64,000 nt of DNA from an uncultured Paraburkholderia sp. (GCA_940746715.1 CALNWN010000001.1:434001-498000); one strand, 5' to 3'; positions 28,492 through 40,221 are shown, counted from the first letter of the stretch. A program made the numbers and translations. The notes: generated from the sequence alone by a model not told the origin.

Positions 28492-30378
28492 TCAGATTTC
28501 GATCTTGGTTCCCAACTCCACCACGCGATTGGCCGGAATGCTGAAGAAGTCCGTCGGCTTGGCGGCGTTCTGATGCATCCACGCGAACACGCGCTCACGC
28601 CACACCGACATGCCGGGCAATTGCGTGGGCACGACCGTTTCGCGCGCGAGGAAGAACGACGTGTCCATCAGCTCGAACGTCATGTCGTGCGTGCGCGCGA
28701 TTTCCGTGAGCACGGCCTTCACGTCCGGCGTCTCGTTGAAACCGTATGCGGCCTTCACCAGATACAGACCGCCGTCGATATTCCTCACCGTCACGCGCTC
28801 TGCGTCGTTCACATACGGAATGTCGCGCGTGATGAAGGTCAGGAAAATCGTGCGCTCATGCAGCACCTTGTTGTGCTTGAGGTTGTGCAGCAGGCTGACC
28901 GGCACGAGCGAGTCGCTGCCCGTGAGGTAGATCGCGGTGCCGGACACACGATGCGGCGGATGCGCGAGCAGGCCTTGCAGGAACGGCATCAGCGGAATAC
29001 CGTCGGCGGCCGTGCGCTCCTTCACGATCATCCTGCCCTTGAACCACGTCATCAGCAGGAAGAACAGCAACGCGCCGATACCGAGAGGCAGCCAGCCGCC
29101 CTCTTCGACCTTCAGCAGATTCGCGCCGAAAAAGCCGAGATCGATCGTCATGAACACGCCGATGATCAGCGCGACGAGGATCTTGTTCCAGTTCCACACC
29201 TTCACCATCACGACGCAAGCCAGGATCGTGGTGATGACCATGGTGGCGGTCACGGCAATGCCGTAGGCCGCCGCGAGGTTATCCGAGCTCTTGAACGCAA
29301 TCACGATGCACAGAATGATGAACAGTAGCATCCAGTTCACCACGGGCACATAGATCTGACCGATAGCCAGCTCCGACGTGTGCAGTATCTTCATGCGCGG
29401 CACGTAGCCGAGCTGGATCGCCTGGCTCGTCAACGAATACGCGCCCGAGATCGCCGCCTGCGAAGCAATCACGGTGGCGACCGTCGACAGCACCACGAGC
29501 GGCAGCAACGCCCATTGCGGCGCAAGCAGGAAGAAGGGATTTTCGATCGCTTTCGCGTCGTGCATCAGCAGCGCGCCCTGGCCGAAATAATTCAGCACGA
29601 GCGACGGCATGACCAGCACGTACCAGCCCATGCGGATAGGCTTCGCGCCGAAGTGGCCCATGTCGGCGTACAGCGCCTCGGCGCCCGTCAGCACCAGCAC
29701 GACGGAGCCCAGCACGACGTAGGCTTGCAGCACGTGCGCGGCCATAAATGTGTACGCGTAATACGGGTTCAGCGCGCGGATCACATTCGGCGATTGCACG
29801 ATATGCCAGAGCCCGAGCGCGGCCAGCACGACGAACCACAGCACCATGATGGGACCGAACAGCCGGCCGACGGTCGCCGTGCCGTGCCGTTGAATCCAGA
29901 ACAACAGCACGAGAATGACGATGGTGAGCGGCAACACCAGATGAGACAGATGAGGCGCGGCGATTTCGAGACCCTCGACCGCGGAAATCACGGAAATGGC
30001 GGGGGTAATCACCGCGTCGCCATAAAACATGCAGGCGCCGAAGATGCCGAGCATCATCAGCAAGCCGGCCATTTTCGATTTTTCGTCCAGTGAACGCAGC
30101 GCCAGCGCCATCAGCGCGAGCACGCCGCCCTCGCTGTTGTTGTCCGCGCGCATCACGAACAGCACGTACTTGATGCCGACCACGATCACGATCGCCCAGA
30201 ACAGCAGCGAAATCACGCCCAGGATGGATTGCTCGGTGAGCGGAATGCCGTGCGACGGGCTGAACGCTTCCTTGAGCGAGTACAGCGGGCTCGTGCCGAT
30301 GTCGCCGAACACCACTCCGATCGCGGCCAGCGCGAGGGAAGGCAGTGGCTGTTTGTGCACGTGATTGTTATCTGTCAT
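28492..30378 (-). CDS. kup: Low-affinity potassium transporter Kup
   Basis: Kup imports potassium with protons across the inner membrane. The 628-residue protein has the diagnostic N-terminal [13 protein letters not shown] (near residues 23-35) and about 12 hydrophobic helices, then a cytoplasmic C-terminal domain of some 170 residues ending VELGTKIEI. Length is typical. ATG 30378 ([15 protein letters not shown]) is preferred over the longer open frame, since the 39 extra residues lack family similarity. It converges on tex and diverges from nothing; the hpt terminator lies behind its promoter region. Confidence 0.96.
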   Translation of the reverse strand: MTDNNHVHKQPLPSLALAAIGVVFGDIGTSPLYSLKEAFSPSHGIPLTEQSILGVISLLFWAIVIVVGIKYVLFVMRADNNSEGGVLALMALALRSLDEKSKMAGLLMMLGIFGACMFYGDAVITPAISVISAVEGLEIAAPHLSHLVLPLTIVILVLLFWIQRHGTATVGRLFGPIMVLWFVVLAALGLWHIVQSPNVIRALNPYYAYTFMAAHVLQAYVVLGSVVLVLTGAEALYADMGHFGAKPIRMGWYVLVMPSLVLNYFGQGALLMHDAKAIENPFFLLAPQWALLPLVVLSTVATVIASQAAISGAYSLTSQAIQLGYVPRMKILHTSELAIGQIYVPVVNWMLLFIILCIVIAFKSSDNLAAAYGIAVTATMVITTILACVVMVKVWNWNKILVALIIGVFMTIDLGFFGANLLKVEEGGWLPLGIGALLFFLLMTWFKGRMIVKERTAADGIPLMPFLQGLLAHPPHRVSGTAIYLTGSDSLVPVSLLHNLKHNKVLHERTIFLTFITRDIPYVNDAERVTVRNIDGGLYLVKAAYGFNETPDVKAVLTEIARTHDMTFELMDTSFFLARETVVPTQLPGMSVWRERVFAWMHQNAAKPTDFFSIPANRVVELGTKIEI

Positions 30379-30583
30379 AAACGCGAGGAAATCCGTTTCC
30401 TGGGCGGAAAAAACGACCGCTATTCTAAACCGCCCGTCTGAAGCCGCCCGGCTTGTTGTGGATACACCACGTGGACGGTCCGCGCAGTGTAGCACTGCGA
30501 CTTGGGCGCGTCTGCTGCGCAGATTGCTGTGCGGCCAATGTCATGGCGCGCCGGCGAAGCGCCGCGCAAGGCGGCTTGCGCAT

Positions 30584-30610
30584 AAAAAAACGGAGCCCAA
30601 TCGGGCTCCG
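30584..30610 (-). terminator. Rho-independent terminator of the purA-hpt transcript
   Basis: On the minus strand an eight-pair stem CGGAGCCC/GGGCTCCG with the loop GATT is followed by seven T. It lies 22 bases after the ancestral hpt stop. Because of the upstream duplication, the shifted hpt frame now reads straight through the stem. Confidence 0.88.
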
Positions 30611-30632
30611 CTCAGGATGCGCGCGCAACGCA

Positions 30633-31243
30633 TCACTTTTCCGAGGACTCCTGCGCTTTTCCGAGGACTCCTGCGCTTGCGCCATGCCGCGCTTGATCCA
30701 CGCGCCCAGGTTGTGCGGGCGAACCGTGTCCCACTCCTCGAACGGTTGATGAATCCACGGATTGGTCGGCAGATACTGCACGTGGTAGTCGGGCTTCACC
30801 TTCGAACAGCCCTTGTACCAGAGCACCGCTGAACGGACCGCCGTGATGGCCGGATAGCGTTCCTTCAGATGCTGCTGAACACGTGCGAGCGTCACACCGG
30901 AATCGACGAGGTCGTCGACCAGCAGCACATTGCCGTGCAGTTCGCCGCGCGTCATCGTTATGTATTGCGCGATGTCGAGCTCGCCCTGCTCCGTGCCGGC
31001 CGCTTCGCGATACGAACTCGTGGCAAGAATGGCGAGCGGCAGATCGTAGATGCGCGAAAGCCGGTCGCCCACGCGCAGACCGCCGCGCGCGAGGCACAGG
31101 ATCTTGTCGAACTTCCAGCCCGACTCATGCACCGCGAGGGCCAGCAATTCAATCAGCCGGTGCTATTCGTCCCAGCCGACCCACAGGTTTTTATCGTCGT
31201 TGCGCGGATCTTTCATCGCAATCATGGGTACACCTTGCACCAT
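30633..31243 (-). pseudogene. Purine phosphoribosyltransferase, amber codon plus 20-bp tandem duplication
   Basis: The gene encodes a type I phosphoribosyltransferase that would join a purine base to PRPP; the binding loop VLLVDDLVDSGVTL is intact. From ATG 31243 the frame reads MVQGVPMIAMKDPRNDDKN to WDE, then TAG (31163-31165, codon 27) where the family has Tyr. After it the frame is open and conserved. Near the 3' end a 20-bp unit is repeated in tandem (30637-30676), which shifts the frame. The original end AQAQESSEK-stop is at 30633, but the shifted frame runs to 30425. It follows purA by three bases, in a purine operon. A TTG at 31147 could give a product missing 32 residues. Confidence 0.85.
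30637..30676. repeat. 20-bp perfect tandem duplication inside the 3' end of hpt
   Basis: The unit TTTTCCGAGGACTCCTGCGC occurs twice head to tail at 30637-30656 and 30657-30676 with no mismatch. Twenty is not a multiple of three, so it alters the reading frame of the purine phosphoribosyltransferase. It looks like a recent replication-slippage product or an assembly artefact. Confidence 0.97.
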
Positions 31244-31246
31244 CGC

Positions 31247-32623
<1,377 letters not shown>

Positions 32624-32703
32624 TTACCTATGTTCGCGGACGCTTCCGGAATTTTTCCGTTTCCGCTCAACGGTATGCACGTTATGGTGGGTATGGCGAA
32701 AGG

Positions 32704-32734
32704 CGCGCGGCCGGTCATAGCCGACGGCCGCGCG
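32704..32734 (-). promoter_or_regulatory. Ten-pair GC hairpin between hisZ and purA
   Basis: CGCGCGGCCG and its complement form a perfect ten-pair stem with an 11-base loop about 110 bases before the purA start. Only three T follow on the minus strand, so it is a poor intrinsic terminator. It could stabilise the hisZ 3' end or pause transcription. Confidence 0.45.
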
Positions 32735-32778
32735 ATGGTCGGCGACGCATACAGGACAGGTGCGGCGCCCCTTGAAGT

Positions 32779-32800
32779 GCCCGCGCACAAGCCCGCGGGC
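32779..32800 (-). promoter_or_regulatory. Second, smaller GC hairpin after hisZ
   Basis: A six-pair stem GCCCGC/GCGGGC closes on a ten-base loop 19 bases after the hisZ stop codon. It precedes the larger hairpin at 32704-32734. No T-run follows. Confidence 0.35.
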
Positions 32801-32818
32801 GGCACGATCGAAGCACGC

Positions 32819-33970
32819 TTACGCGCGCGGTTCGACGGTCCATGCGCCGTTGCGCTCGACCAACACGCGGTCGAACGCGAATTCATCCAGATCGTGCTCG
32901 TGACCGGGCAGCGCTTGGATCACGACTTCGCCGGCGTCGCGCAATGCGGCGACGCTCACGCGCAGCGCGTCGTCGTGCTGCCACGGCGCGAGGATCGCGC
33001 TGCTGCGCGCTTCCACCGGCGAAATGCGCGCGACTTCGCGAAGATCGAGCGAAAAGCCCGTCGCCGCCCGTGCGCGGCCGTACGCCTGCCCCACGTGGTC
33101 GTAACGGCCGCCGCGCGCCACCGCGTTCGGCACGCCGTCGACATACGCGGAGAACATCACGCCGCTGTGATACGCGTAGCCGCGCAGATCGGCCAGGTCG
33201 ATCATGACTTCGGCGCCTTCCACCTGGCTCGCGAGAAACGCGAGGTCGTCGAGCGCGCGGGCGATGGCCAGCGCATTCGGCAGGCGCGCGCGCGCCTCGT
33301 CGAGCACCGAGGCGTCGCCGTAAAGCGAAGGCAGCGCGCGCAGTGCATCGCGCGTGACAGCCGTGAGGTCCGCGGTCAGTTCGACGAGCCGCGGCACGTC
33401 CTTGCCGGCCAGCGCGTCGTATAGCGCCTGACCGAGTTCCGCGGCCGCCGGTTCGGCATCGATCAGTGCCGCGAGCACGCCCGCGTGGCACAAGTCGAGG
33501 CGCACTTTGCCGAGTCCGGCGAGGTGCAGCGCATCGAGCATCAGTTGCTGGATTTCGAGGTCGGCTTCGAGACCCGCATGGCCGTAGATTTCCGCGCCGA
33601 TCTGGATCTGCTCGCGCGTGGCGTGCAGACCGCGCGGCCGCGTATGCGCGACGTTCCCTGCGTAGCAAAGCCGCGTGACGCCCTGGCGGTTCAGCAAATG
33701 CGCGTCGATGCGTGCGACCTGCGGCGTGATGTCGGCGCGCAGACCGAGCGTGCGCCCGGACAACTGGTCGACGAGCTTGAAGGTGCGCAGATTCAGATCG
33801 TACCCGCCGCCCGTCAGCAGCGACTCGATGTACTCGAGCAGCGGCGGCATGACCATCTCGTAGCCGTACGAACGGAAACGGTCCAGCAGGCGACGCCGCA
33901 ATTCTTCGATCTTGCGGGCCTCCGACGGCAGCACGTCGGCAATGTTCTCGGGAAGTAACCAGGTCGACAT
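32819..33970 (-). CDS. hisZ: ATP phosphoribosyltransferase regulatory subunit HisZ
   Basis: HisZ is a catalytically dead histidyl-tRNA synthetase paralogue that activates the short form of HisG, the first enzyme of histidine synthesis. The 383-residue protein keeps the class II motif 1 and 2 layout ([39 protein letters not shown]) but lacks the anticodon-binding domain seen in hisS in this window. It opens [15 protein letters not shown] at 33970. hisG is not in the window. The gene lies between the hfl genes and purA on the same strand. Confidence 0.95.
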   Translation of the reverse strand: MSTWLLPENIADVLPSEARKIEELRRRLLDRFRSYGYEMVMPPLLEYIESLLTGGGYDLNLRTFKLVDQLSGRTLGLRADITPQVARIDAHLLNRQGVTRLCYAGNVAHTRPRGLHATREQIQIGAEIYGHAGLEADLEIQQLMLDALHLAGLGKVRLDLCHAGVLAALIDAEPAAAELGQALYDALAGKDVPRLVELTADLTAVTRDALRALPSLYGDASVLDEARARLPNALAIARALDDLAFLASQVEGAEVMIDLADLRGYAYHSGVMFSAYVDGVPNAVARGGRYDHVGQAYGRARAATGFSLDLREVARISPVEARSSAILAPWQHDDALRVSVAALRDAGEVVIQALPGHEHDLDEFAFDRVLVERNGAWTVEPRA

Positions 33971-34185
33971 CGATACAGTCCTACGACGTTGAACACGGCG
34001 GCAGAATGCGCCGGTAATGAGTGTGAATGGCGAGCCGAGGCTCGATTCTGGCGACTTCGACAGACGGCGGCGGCGCAACGGCTCGCCAGAATCGCCGGCA
34101 ATGCGCAGCGATTCCTGTCAAGGCGCGCAGCCGTGGACGCGGAAACAGGGCGGCCTTGCGCCTCGCGCCGCTACGGCGCTCTGCG
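33971..34185. other. Spacer between the DUF2065 gene and hisZ (215 bp)
   Basis: No gene or strong hairpin is seen. The stretch is GC-rich with several CGGCGG-type runs and probably contains the hisZ promoter. Confidence 0.4.
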
Positions 34186-34377
34186 TCAGGTCACGAAAAA
34201 CAGCAGAATCAGTCCGAGCAGCATGACGATCAGGCCGCCTATGCGGATCTGATGCGCCGGCCGTTCCGCTATTTTACGGAACGTGTCGCGCCAGGCGCCC
34301 GGAAAAACGAACGGGAACATCCCCTCGATAACCAGCATCAACGCGATCGCGAGCAGTAACGAGCCGACTATATCCAT
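34186..34377 (-). CDS. DUF2065 small membrane protein (YjeT family)
   Basis: The 63-residue protein has two hydrophobic helices (SLLLAIALMLVIEGMFPFVFP and GGLIVMLLGLILLFFV) joined by a polar loop with FRKIAERPAHQIR. This is the YjeT/DUF2065 pattern. Its place between hflC and purA is the same as in E. coli. Function is unknown; the conserved neighbourhood suggests an association with the HflKC complex. Confidence 0.9.
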   Translation of the reverse strand: MDIVGSLLLAIALMLVIEGMFPFVFPGAWRDTFRKIAERPAHQIRIGGLIVMLLGLILLFFVT

Positions 34378-34422
34378 GCGAAAGAAGGGACCGCGATGCG
34401 AATGCCGCGGCGTTCCCGGTTA

Positions 34423-35313
34423 TTAGTGTTTGCGCGAGGCCGCGGAAGCGTCCGGGGCTGCGCCGCCGGTCGGACTACGCATGAAGCGGAAGAACTCGCT
34501 GCTCGGATCGACCACGATCACGTCGCCGGGCTTGAAGGTGTTCCGGTACGCCTGCATGCTTTGATAAAACTGATAGAACTCTGGGTCGCTGCCGTATGCC
34601 TGCGCGGCGATCTCCGCTGCTTTCGCGTCGCCCTCGCCCTTGATGGTTTGCGCCTCGCGATAACCGTCCGCGAGAATGGCCTGCTGCTGGACGAGCGCAT
34701 CCGCCTTGATCTTGTCCGCCTCGGCGGTGCCCTTCGCGCGTTCGTCGGCCGCGATCTGTTCGCGCTCCGCGATCATCCGCTTGTAGACCGAGTCCGCCAT
34801 GGACGCCGGAAAATCGACGCGCGTCAATTGAACGTCCACCACCGAGACGCCGAGCGATGCCGCCGTCCTGTCCATCGCGCCGCGCGCCTCATCGGCAAGC
34901 GCCTGCTGTTTGGCCAGCGCATCGGCGAGCGTGTACTTGCCGAAACCGTCGGTCAACGCGCCGCGCGCGACGAGCGCGAGACGCTCCGGCAGGCTTTGCA
35001 CGTCACCCTTAGTTTCGGCGAGCAGCTTGAGCGGATCGGTCACGCGGTATTTGACGACCGGGTTCGCCAGCAATTCGTTTTTGTCCGCGGTGACGTAGCG
35101 GTCTTCGTCCGGCGCGTCGAGCGACTGGATGCGGTTGTCGACGAGCGTGACGGTTTGCAACGGCGGCGGCAACTTCACGTGCAGACCGGGGCCGAGCAAT
35201 GCAGGCGCCGCGTCGCCGCGCGAGGACAGCACTGCCATATGACGCTGGTTGACCACGAATACCATCGACGAAGCGGCGAACAGCAGAATGACAACCGCAA
35301 TGATCTTGTTCAT
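34423..35313 (-). CDS. hflC: Protease modulator HflC
   Basis: HflC and HflK form a large SPFH/prohibitin membrane assembly that encloses the FtsH protease and restrains it. The 296-residue protein starts with one membrane segment (IIAVVILLFAASSMVFVV), followed by the SPFH domain and a coiled-coil region ADERAKGTAEADKIKADA. Its end (residues PTGGAAPDASAASRKH) is a short low-complexity tail. It is 12 bp downstream of hflK. Confidence 0.96.
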   Translation of the reverse strand: MNKIIAVVILLFAASSMVFVVNQRHMAVLSSRGDAAPALLGPGLHVKLPPPLQTVTLVDNRIQSLDAPDEDRYVTADKNELLANPVVKYRVTDPLKLLAETKGDVQSLPERLALVARGALTDGFGKYTLADALAKQQALADEARGAMDRTAASLGVSVVDVQLTRVDFPASMADSVYKRMIAEREQIAADERAKGTAEADKIKADALVQQQAILADGYREAQTIKGEGDAKAAEIAAQAYGSDPEFYQFYQSMQAYRNTFKPGDVIVVDPSSEFFRFMRSPTGGAAPDASAASRKH

Positions 35314-35325
35314 GTTGTGCGCTCC

Positions 35326-36738
35326 TTATTGAACGTCGTCTTCGCGCATACGGCTGCGGAAGGACTCGCGCGAACGCAGCGGATCGCTGCTCGCCGCCGC
35401 GCGGCTCGCAGGCGTGGCGGCTGCGGCGGAAGCCGCCCCCGACGCCGCGGCGCCGGCGGTGGCAGCCGCCGATCCACCCGCGCCCACGGCGCCAGAATTG
35501 GCTGCCTGCGAAGCGCCGGCCGCAGCCGCGCCGGATGCAGCGGTCGCAGCCGATGCAGCCGCCGCGGCGTCCGCCACGCGCTGACGCGTTTGCTCGACGA
35601 GCTTGTCGAGCGGCAGATACAGCACGTTGTTGCCGCCGCGGTTGTCCACAAACACCTTGGTCGTATTCGAATAGATCTGCTGCATGGTTTCCAGGTACAT
35701 GCGCTCGCGAATCACCGCCGGCGCCTTCGAGTACTGCGCATAGACTTCCTTGAAGCGGTCGGCGTCGCCCTGTGCCTGAGCGACCGTCTTGTCGCTGTAC
35801 TTTTTTGCGTTGTCGATCTGGCGCGCCACGTCAGCTTGCGCGCGCGGCAGCAGGTCCTGCGCGTAGGCCTGCGCGTCGCGCTTCGCACGCTCGTTTTCCT
35901 GGCGCACCTTGGCGGCCTCGTCGAACGCGGTCTGCACCTGGTCGGGCACCTGCACCGCCTGAATTGTCACGCCGGTGACGGCCAGGCCCGACTGATACTG
36001 ATCGAGCGACGTCTGGATGGCGGCCATCAACTGCTGCCGGATTGCTTCGCGATCCTGATCAAGAATCTCTTGTCCACTGTGGGTGCCGACGATGCCGCGC
36101 ACCGCCGCCTGAGCGGCCTGCATCACGCTCTGGTCGGGATCGACGCTGCGAAAAAGGTAATCGGTCGGCTTGCGGATCTGGTATTGCACCGCAAAACGCA
36201 CGTCGACGATGTCCGAGTCGTGCGTCAGCATGGACGCGTCTTTCACATTCTCAAGACGCACCACGTTGTTGCGGCCGATTTCCGCCTGGCGAACCTGGCC
36301 GATATTGACGAGCTCGTGGGTCTGGAACGGATACGGCAAGCGCCAGTGCACGCCGCGCGCGGCCGTGTAGCGATACTGGCCGAACTGCATGACGACGCCG
36401 GCCTGGCCGTCCTGCACGACGAACACACCGCTGCCGAGATAGATGGCGATCAGCACGCCGATCACGATGCCGACGCCGATGCGCGCGCCACGGCCGTTGT
36501 CAGGGCGCCCGCCGCCGACGCCGCCCTTGCGGCCGAACATCCGGCTCAAACGACGGTTGAAATCCCGCCACATCTCGTCGAGATCGGGCGGACCTTCACC
36601 GTCCTTGGCCTGCGGGCGCTTCGGCTCGACCGGCCGCTGGCGCTCGCCATTGCCGTCGCCACGGCCCCAGCGGGGATCGTTCAGTGAAAGCATGGTGCGC
36701 ATGTGCAGCCAGATACTCCGCTCGTTGTAATCGTTCAC
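35326..36738 (-). CDS. hflK: FtsH protease activity modulator HflK
   Basis: HflK is the larger partner of HflC. The 470-residue protein has an N-terminal cytoplasmic segment rich in Gly, Arg and Pro and a single membrane helix (IGVGIVIGVLIAIYLGSGVF) near residue 90. The SPFH domain and the coiled coil (AKVRQENERAKRDAQAYAQDL) follow. The last 70 residues are an unusually long Ala/Ser/Gly tail. ATG 36738 (MNDYNERS) is used; a start at codon 16 is also possible. It is in the order hfq-hflX-hflK-hflC. Confidence 0.95.
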   Translation of the reverse strand: MNDYNERSIWLHMRTMLSLNDPRWGRGDGNGERQRPVEPKRPQAKDGEGPPDLDEMWRDFNRRLSRMFGRKGGVGGGRPDNGRGARIGVGIVIGVLIAIYLGSGVFVVQDGQAGVVMQFGQYRYTAARGVHWRLPYPFQTHELVNIGQVRQAEIGRNNVVRLENVKDASMLTHDSDIVDVRFAVQYQIRKPTDYLFRSVDPDQSVMQAAQAAVRGIVGTHSGQEILDQDREAIRQQLMAAIQTSLDQYQSGLAVTGVTIQAVQVPDQVQTAFDEAAKVRQENERAKRDAQAYAQDLLPRAQADVARQIDNAKKYSDKTVAQAQGDADRFKEVYAQYSKAPAVIRERMYLETMQQIYSNTTKVFVDNRGGNNVLYLPLDKLVEQTRQRVADAAAAASAATAASGAAAAGASQAANSGAVGAGGSAAATAGAAASGAASAAAATPASRAAASSDPLRSRESFRSRMREDDVQ

Positions 36739-36778
36739 CTGTGTTCGTTCACCAGAGTAGACAGCGGGTCAGTGCAGG

Positions 36779-37954
36779 TCAGTGCAATCGGAACGGGTCA
36801 GTGCCCGAGTTCGGGAACCTCGCGGTGCTCGCGTGTGCTGCCGAGCGGTCTTCTTCCGAGGAGTCCAGCAGCGTGTCGGGAAGAGGTTCGGCAGTCGCGA
36901 TCTCAGCGCGCAATGTATCCAGCCCTTGCCCCGTGCGCGCGCTCAAAAAGACGCGCGAAATATTACCATACTCGTCCCGCTCGACCGCTTCGCCACGGGC
37001 CGCCAACTCGGGCACGGCGTCGATCTTGTTGAACACGAGCACCTGCCGGATCGTGTCCGCGCCGATTGCGTGCAATACCTCGTTCACCTGATCGATCTGG
37101 TCGAGCCGCACGGCGCTCGACGCATCCACCACATGCAGCAGCAGATCGGCGTGAATCGTTTCCTCGAGCGTGGCGCGAAACGCCGCGACCAGTTGGTGCG
37201 GCAACTCGCGGATGAAGCCGACCGTGTCGGACACCACCACCTGCCCCGCTTCGTCGCCGAGATACACGCGCCGCGAAGTCGTGTCGAGGGTGGCGAAAAG
37301 CTGGCCGGCCGCGTACGCCTGTGCCTTCGTCAGCGCATTGAAGAGCGTGGACTTGCCCGCGTTCGTATAACCGACGAGCGACACCGACATGGTCTGATTG
37401 CGCGAGCGCTGGCGGCGCAGCTTGTCGAGGCGCGACTTGAGCGCCTTGATGCGCTCGCCGATCAGCCGGCGGTCGGTTTCGAGCTGCGTTTCACCCGGGC
37501 CGCGCAGGCCGATACCGCCTTTTTGCCGCTCGAGGTGAGTCCATGCGCGGATCAGGCGCGTGGACAGATACTGCAATTGCGCGAGTTCCACTTGCAGCTT
37601 GCCTTCGTGGCTGCGGGCGCGTTGCGCAAAAATATCGAGGATGAGACTAGTGCGGTCGACCACGCGCCGATTAAGCGCTTGCTCCAGATTGCGCTGCTGG
37701 GCCGGCGCAAGAGCGTGATTGAAGATGACGAGTTCGATGTCGTTCGCCTCACACGCAAGACGCAGTTCTTCGGCCTTGCCGCTGCCGACGAACATTTTCG
37801 CGTCGGGGCTGGCGCGGCGCCCGGTGAGGGTAACTAGAGGATTCGCACCCGCGCTTTGCGCGAGCAGACTGAGTTCTTCGAGACTGGCTTCGAAATCGAT
37901 CTTACCGAAGTCGATGCCGACAAGCGCTGCATTGATCAAATTAGAGGGTATCAA
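36779..37954 (-). CDS. hflX: GTPase HflX
   Basis: HflX is a ribosome-splitting GTPase that rescues stalled 70S ribosomes during heat stress. The 391-residue protein has an N-terminal HflX domain (residues 1-190) and a G domain with GYTNAGKSTLFN (G1), DTVGFIRELPHQLV (G3) and NKIDAV (G4). It ends in a short tail that is not conserved. Spacing to hfq (55 bp) and hflK (40 bp) fits one operon. Confidence 0.95.
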   Translation of the reverse strand: MIPSNLINAALVGIDFGKIDFEASLEELSLLAQSAGANPLVTLTGRRASPDAKMFVGSGKAEELRLACEANDIELVIFNHALAPAQQRNLEQALNRRVVDRTSLILDIFAQRARSHEGKLQVELAQLQYLSTRLIRAWTHLERQKGGIGLRGPGETQLETDRRLIGERIKALKSRLDKLRRQRSRNQTMSVSLVGYTNAGKSTLFNALTKAQAYAAGQLFATLDTTSRRVYLGDEAGQVVVSDTVGFIRELPHQLVAAFRATLEETIHADLLLHVVDASSAVRLDQIDQVNEVLHAIGADTIRQVLVFNKIDAVPELAARGEAVERDEYGNISRVFLSARTGQGLDTLRAEIATAEPLPDTLLDSSEEDRSAAHASTARFPNSGTDPFRLH

Positions 37955-38009
37955 AATAAGGCGGCCGGAATAATCGCCGACGGGCGACGCTACGCCGGCC
38001 GCGGCGGGG

Positions 38010-38246
38010 TTATGACTGTTCGGAATCCGGGTGGAAATTCACCGGACGGGCTGGCACGACAGTCGAGATTGCGTGCTTATAGACCATCTGGGTGACCGTA
38101 TTCCTGAGCAACACGACGTACTGGTCGAACGATTCGATGTTCCCTTGAAGCTTGATGCCGTTGACCAGGTAGATCGACACCGGCACATGCTCTTTACGCA
38201 GTGCGTTCAAAAACGGGTCTTGTAACAATTGCCCTTTGTTGCTCAT
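38010..38246 (-). CDS. hfq: RNA chaperone Hfq
   Basis: Hfq is the hexameric Sm-like protein that pairs small RNAs with mRNA targets. The 78-residue protein has Sm1 ([23 protein letters not shown]) and Sm2 ([11 protein letters not shown]) complete, with a short acidic tail. Start ATG 38246 ([12 protein letters not shown]) is preceded by a CGGAG site. A longer open frame upstream has no Hfq similarity. It lies between der and hflX on the same strand. Confidence 0.97.
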   Translation of the reverse strand: MSNKGQLLQDPFLNALRKEHVPVSIYLVNGIKLQGNIESFDQYVVLLRNTVTQMVYKHAISTVVPARPVNFHPDSEQS

Positions 38247-38319
38247 AGCAAACTCCGTATTTTTTGCAGGTTGACTGAATTGACGACAGAAGAAAAAGAT
38301 ATCTGCCGTCAACCGCTAC

Positions 38320-38325
38320 ACTATA
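38320..38325 (-). promoter_or_regulatory. -10 box of an hfq promoter
   Basis: On the minus strand this reads TATAGT, five of six to consensus, about 70 bases before the hfq start. No strong -35 is present at 17 bases. An AT-rich leader follows, which fits a start of transcription here. Confidence 0.45.
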
Positions 38326-38388
38326 GCCGATTTTCGTTTTCGCGCGGGGCCCCTGCCGAGGCGGCCAAACCCAACGCACACGCGGGTT

Positions 38389-39726
38389 TCAGCCTTTGTC
38401 CGCGTAAGGGTTCGTCGACGATCTGAACTCTATTCGCAATGGAGTCCCAGTCAGCTTGAAAGTTTCCCGGAAGCGGTTTTCAAGGTAGCGTTTGTACGTT
38501 TCGGTGATGGCGTCGAGTGCGTTGCCGTGAATCACGATGATCGGCGGATTCTGTCCGCCCTGGTGCGCGTAACGCAATTTCGGCCGCACCGGTCCACGGC
38601 GGCGCGGCTGCTGGAACTCCACCGCCTCGATCAGCGCACGCGTGAGCTTCGGCGTGGGCAGCTTCGACATGGCGGCCGCGTAGGCGTCGTCCACGGAGCG
38701 CATCAGCGGGCCAATGCCAGTCTTTTCCGCAGCGGAAATGAAATGGAATTTGGCGAAGTCGAGAAATTTTAGTTTGCGCTCCAGATCTGCTTTCGTGCGC
38801 TCGCGCACATGCGAATCCAGCCCGTCCCACTTGTTCACGCCCACCACCAGCGCACGGCCCTGCTCGACCACAAAGCCGGCGATATGCGCGTCCTGGTCCG
38901 AAATGTCCTGGCGCGCGTCGAGCAGCAGAATCACGACATTGGCGTCCGAAATCGACTGCAGCGTTTTCACGACCGAGAACTTTTCGATCGCCTCGAACAC
39001 CTTGCCGCGGCGGCGCAAGCCTGCTGTGTCGATCAGCGTGTAGGGCTTGCCCTGGCGCTCGAAGTCCACGTAAATCGAATCGCGCGTGGTGCCGGGCAGA
39101 TCGAATGCGATCACGCGCTCTTCGCCGACGAGCGCATTGATCAGCGTGGACTTGCCGACGTTCGGCCGGCCGACGATTGCGATCTTGATGCCGTGCGCCG
39201 CCTTCTCCTCGTCGCTCTCTTCCGGCTGGCCCGCATACGCGACGCCGAGCGCCTCGTTGATCATTTCCGTCACGCCGTCGCCGTGCGCGGCCGAAATCGC
39301 GCGCGGGTCGCCGAGACCGAGTTCGTAGAAGTCAGCCGCCACCGCGCTGTACTTCATCCCCTCCGCCTTGTTGACGACGAGGAAAATGGGCCGCCCGGTC
39401 TTGCGCAGATAGTCGGCAATCACCTTGTCTTGCGGCGCGAGACCATTGCGGCCGTCGACGATGAACACGACGATGTCCGACTCCTCCACCGCCTGGCGCG
39501 TCTGGCGCGCCATTTCGTGCAGGATGCCGTCTTTCGCGACGGGCTCGAAACCGCCCGTGTCGACGACGAGATAGGGACGCTCGCCGGTGCGCCCTTCGCC
39601 GTAGTGGCGATCGCGGGTCAGGCCGGGCAAGTCGGCGACGAGCGCCTCACGCGAGCGCGTGAGACGATTGAAGAGCGTGGATTTCCCCACATTGGGGCGC
39701 CCGACGAGGGCAATAACGGGTTTCAT
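38389..39726 (-). CDS. der: Ribosome-assembly GTPase Der (EngA)
   Basis: Der acts in late 50S subunit assembly and is essential. The 445-residue protein has two tandem G domains, with [12 protein letters not shown] near residue 8 and [16 protein letters not shown] near 185, plus the C-terminal KH-like domain with [16 protein letters not shown] 39726 ([16 protein letters not shown]) is the family start. It is separated from bamB by an unusually long 552-bp gap. Confidence 0.97.
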   Translation of the reverse strand: MKPVIALVGRPNVGKSTLFNRLTRSREALVADLPGLTRDRHYGEGRTGERPYLVVDTGGFEPVAKDGILHEMARQTRQAVEESDIVVFIVDGRNGLAPQDKVIADYLRKTGRPIFLVVNKAEGMKYSAVAADFYELGLGDPRAISAAHGDGVTEMINEALGVAYAGQPEESDEEKAAHGIKIAIVGRPNVGKSTLINALVGEERVIAFDLPGTTRDSIYVDFERQGKPYTLIDTAGLRRRGKVFEAIEKFSVVKTLQSISDANVVILLLDARQDISDQDAHIAGFVVEQGRALVVGVNKWDGLDSHVRERTKADLERKLKFLDFAKFHFISAAEKTGIGPLMRSVDDAYAAAMSKLPTPKLTRALIEAVEFQQPRRRGPVRPKLRYAHQGGQNPPIIVIHGNALDAITETYKRYLENRFRETFKLTGTPLRIEFRSSTNPYADKG

Positions 39727-40010
39727 CAGACGTTGTTCACGGTGAAACGCGGATCGGAATCGACCGTCCGCATGGCGACGCCATTGCGCCGCTATACGGC
39801 AGCGTTTGACGCAAATTATCACGAATTCGGCCAGCCCCGGCTGCGCTATCCAGATGCGCGCCGAGGCGGACGGGGGTTTGGCTGATTGGGTAGCGCCATC
39901 GGGCTGCCTAGGTACGTCTTGCTGCCTGGCGGCTCGCGCGCTGGTGACGCCGCGCGCCTTGCGATACAGTTCGAGACCGCGCCGCAAACAGCCGCCAGGA
40001 CTGCGTGGGC

Positions 40011-40036
40011 CGCTCTTGTTGATCGCTCTTGTTGAT
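40011..40036. repeat. 13-bp tandem repeat in the bamB-der gap
   Basis: The unit CGCTCTTGTTGAT occurs twice without interruption. Similar fragments (GGCTCTTGTCGA, CGCTTGTCGATC) occur within the next 120 bases, suggesting slippage-prone sequence. Confidence 0.8.
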
Positions 40037-40221
40037 CCGCTCGCGTGGCCCGCCTGGTTGCGCTAAGTGAGCCCGCCGCTGCTGTCGATCGCTTTTCCGG
40101 CGGCTCTTGTCGAAGGCCTGCTTTGTTAACCGCCTGCTTGATAGACCGCTTGTCGATCTCGCCGGATCAGCCGGCCCGGCGAAATTTATCTGCTGTCATG
40201 TGACGCCCTACGCGGGCACCG

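Noticed and set aside
35390..35580. GCC-rich repeats near the end of hflK, and similar ones in rodZ (45190-45460) and alkA (5280-5520)
   Set aside because: They are Ala/Ser/Pro coding linkers in frame with conserved domains, not independent repeats.
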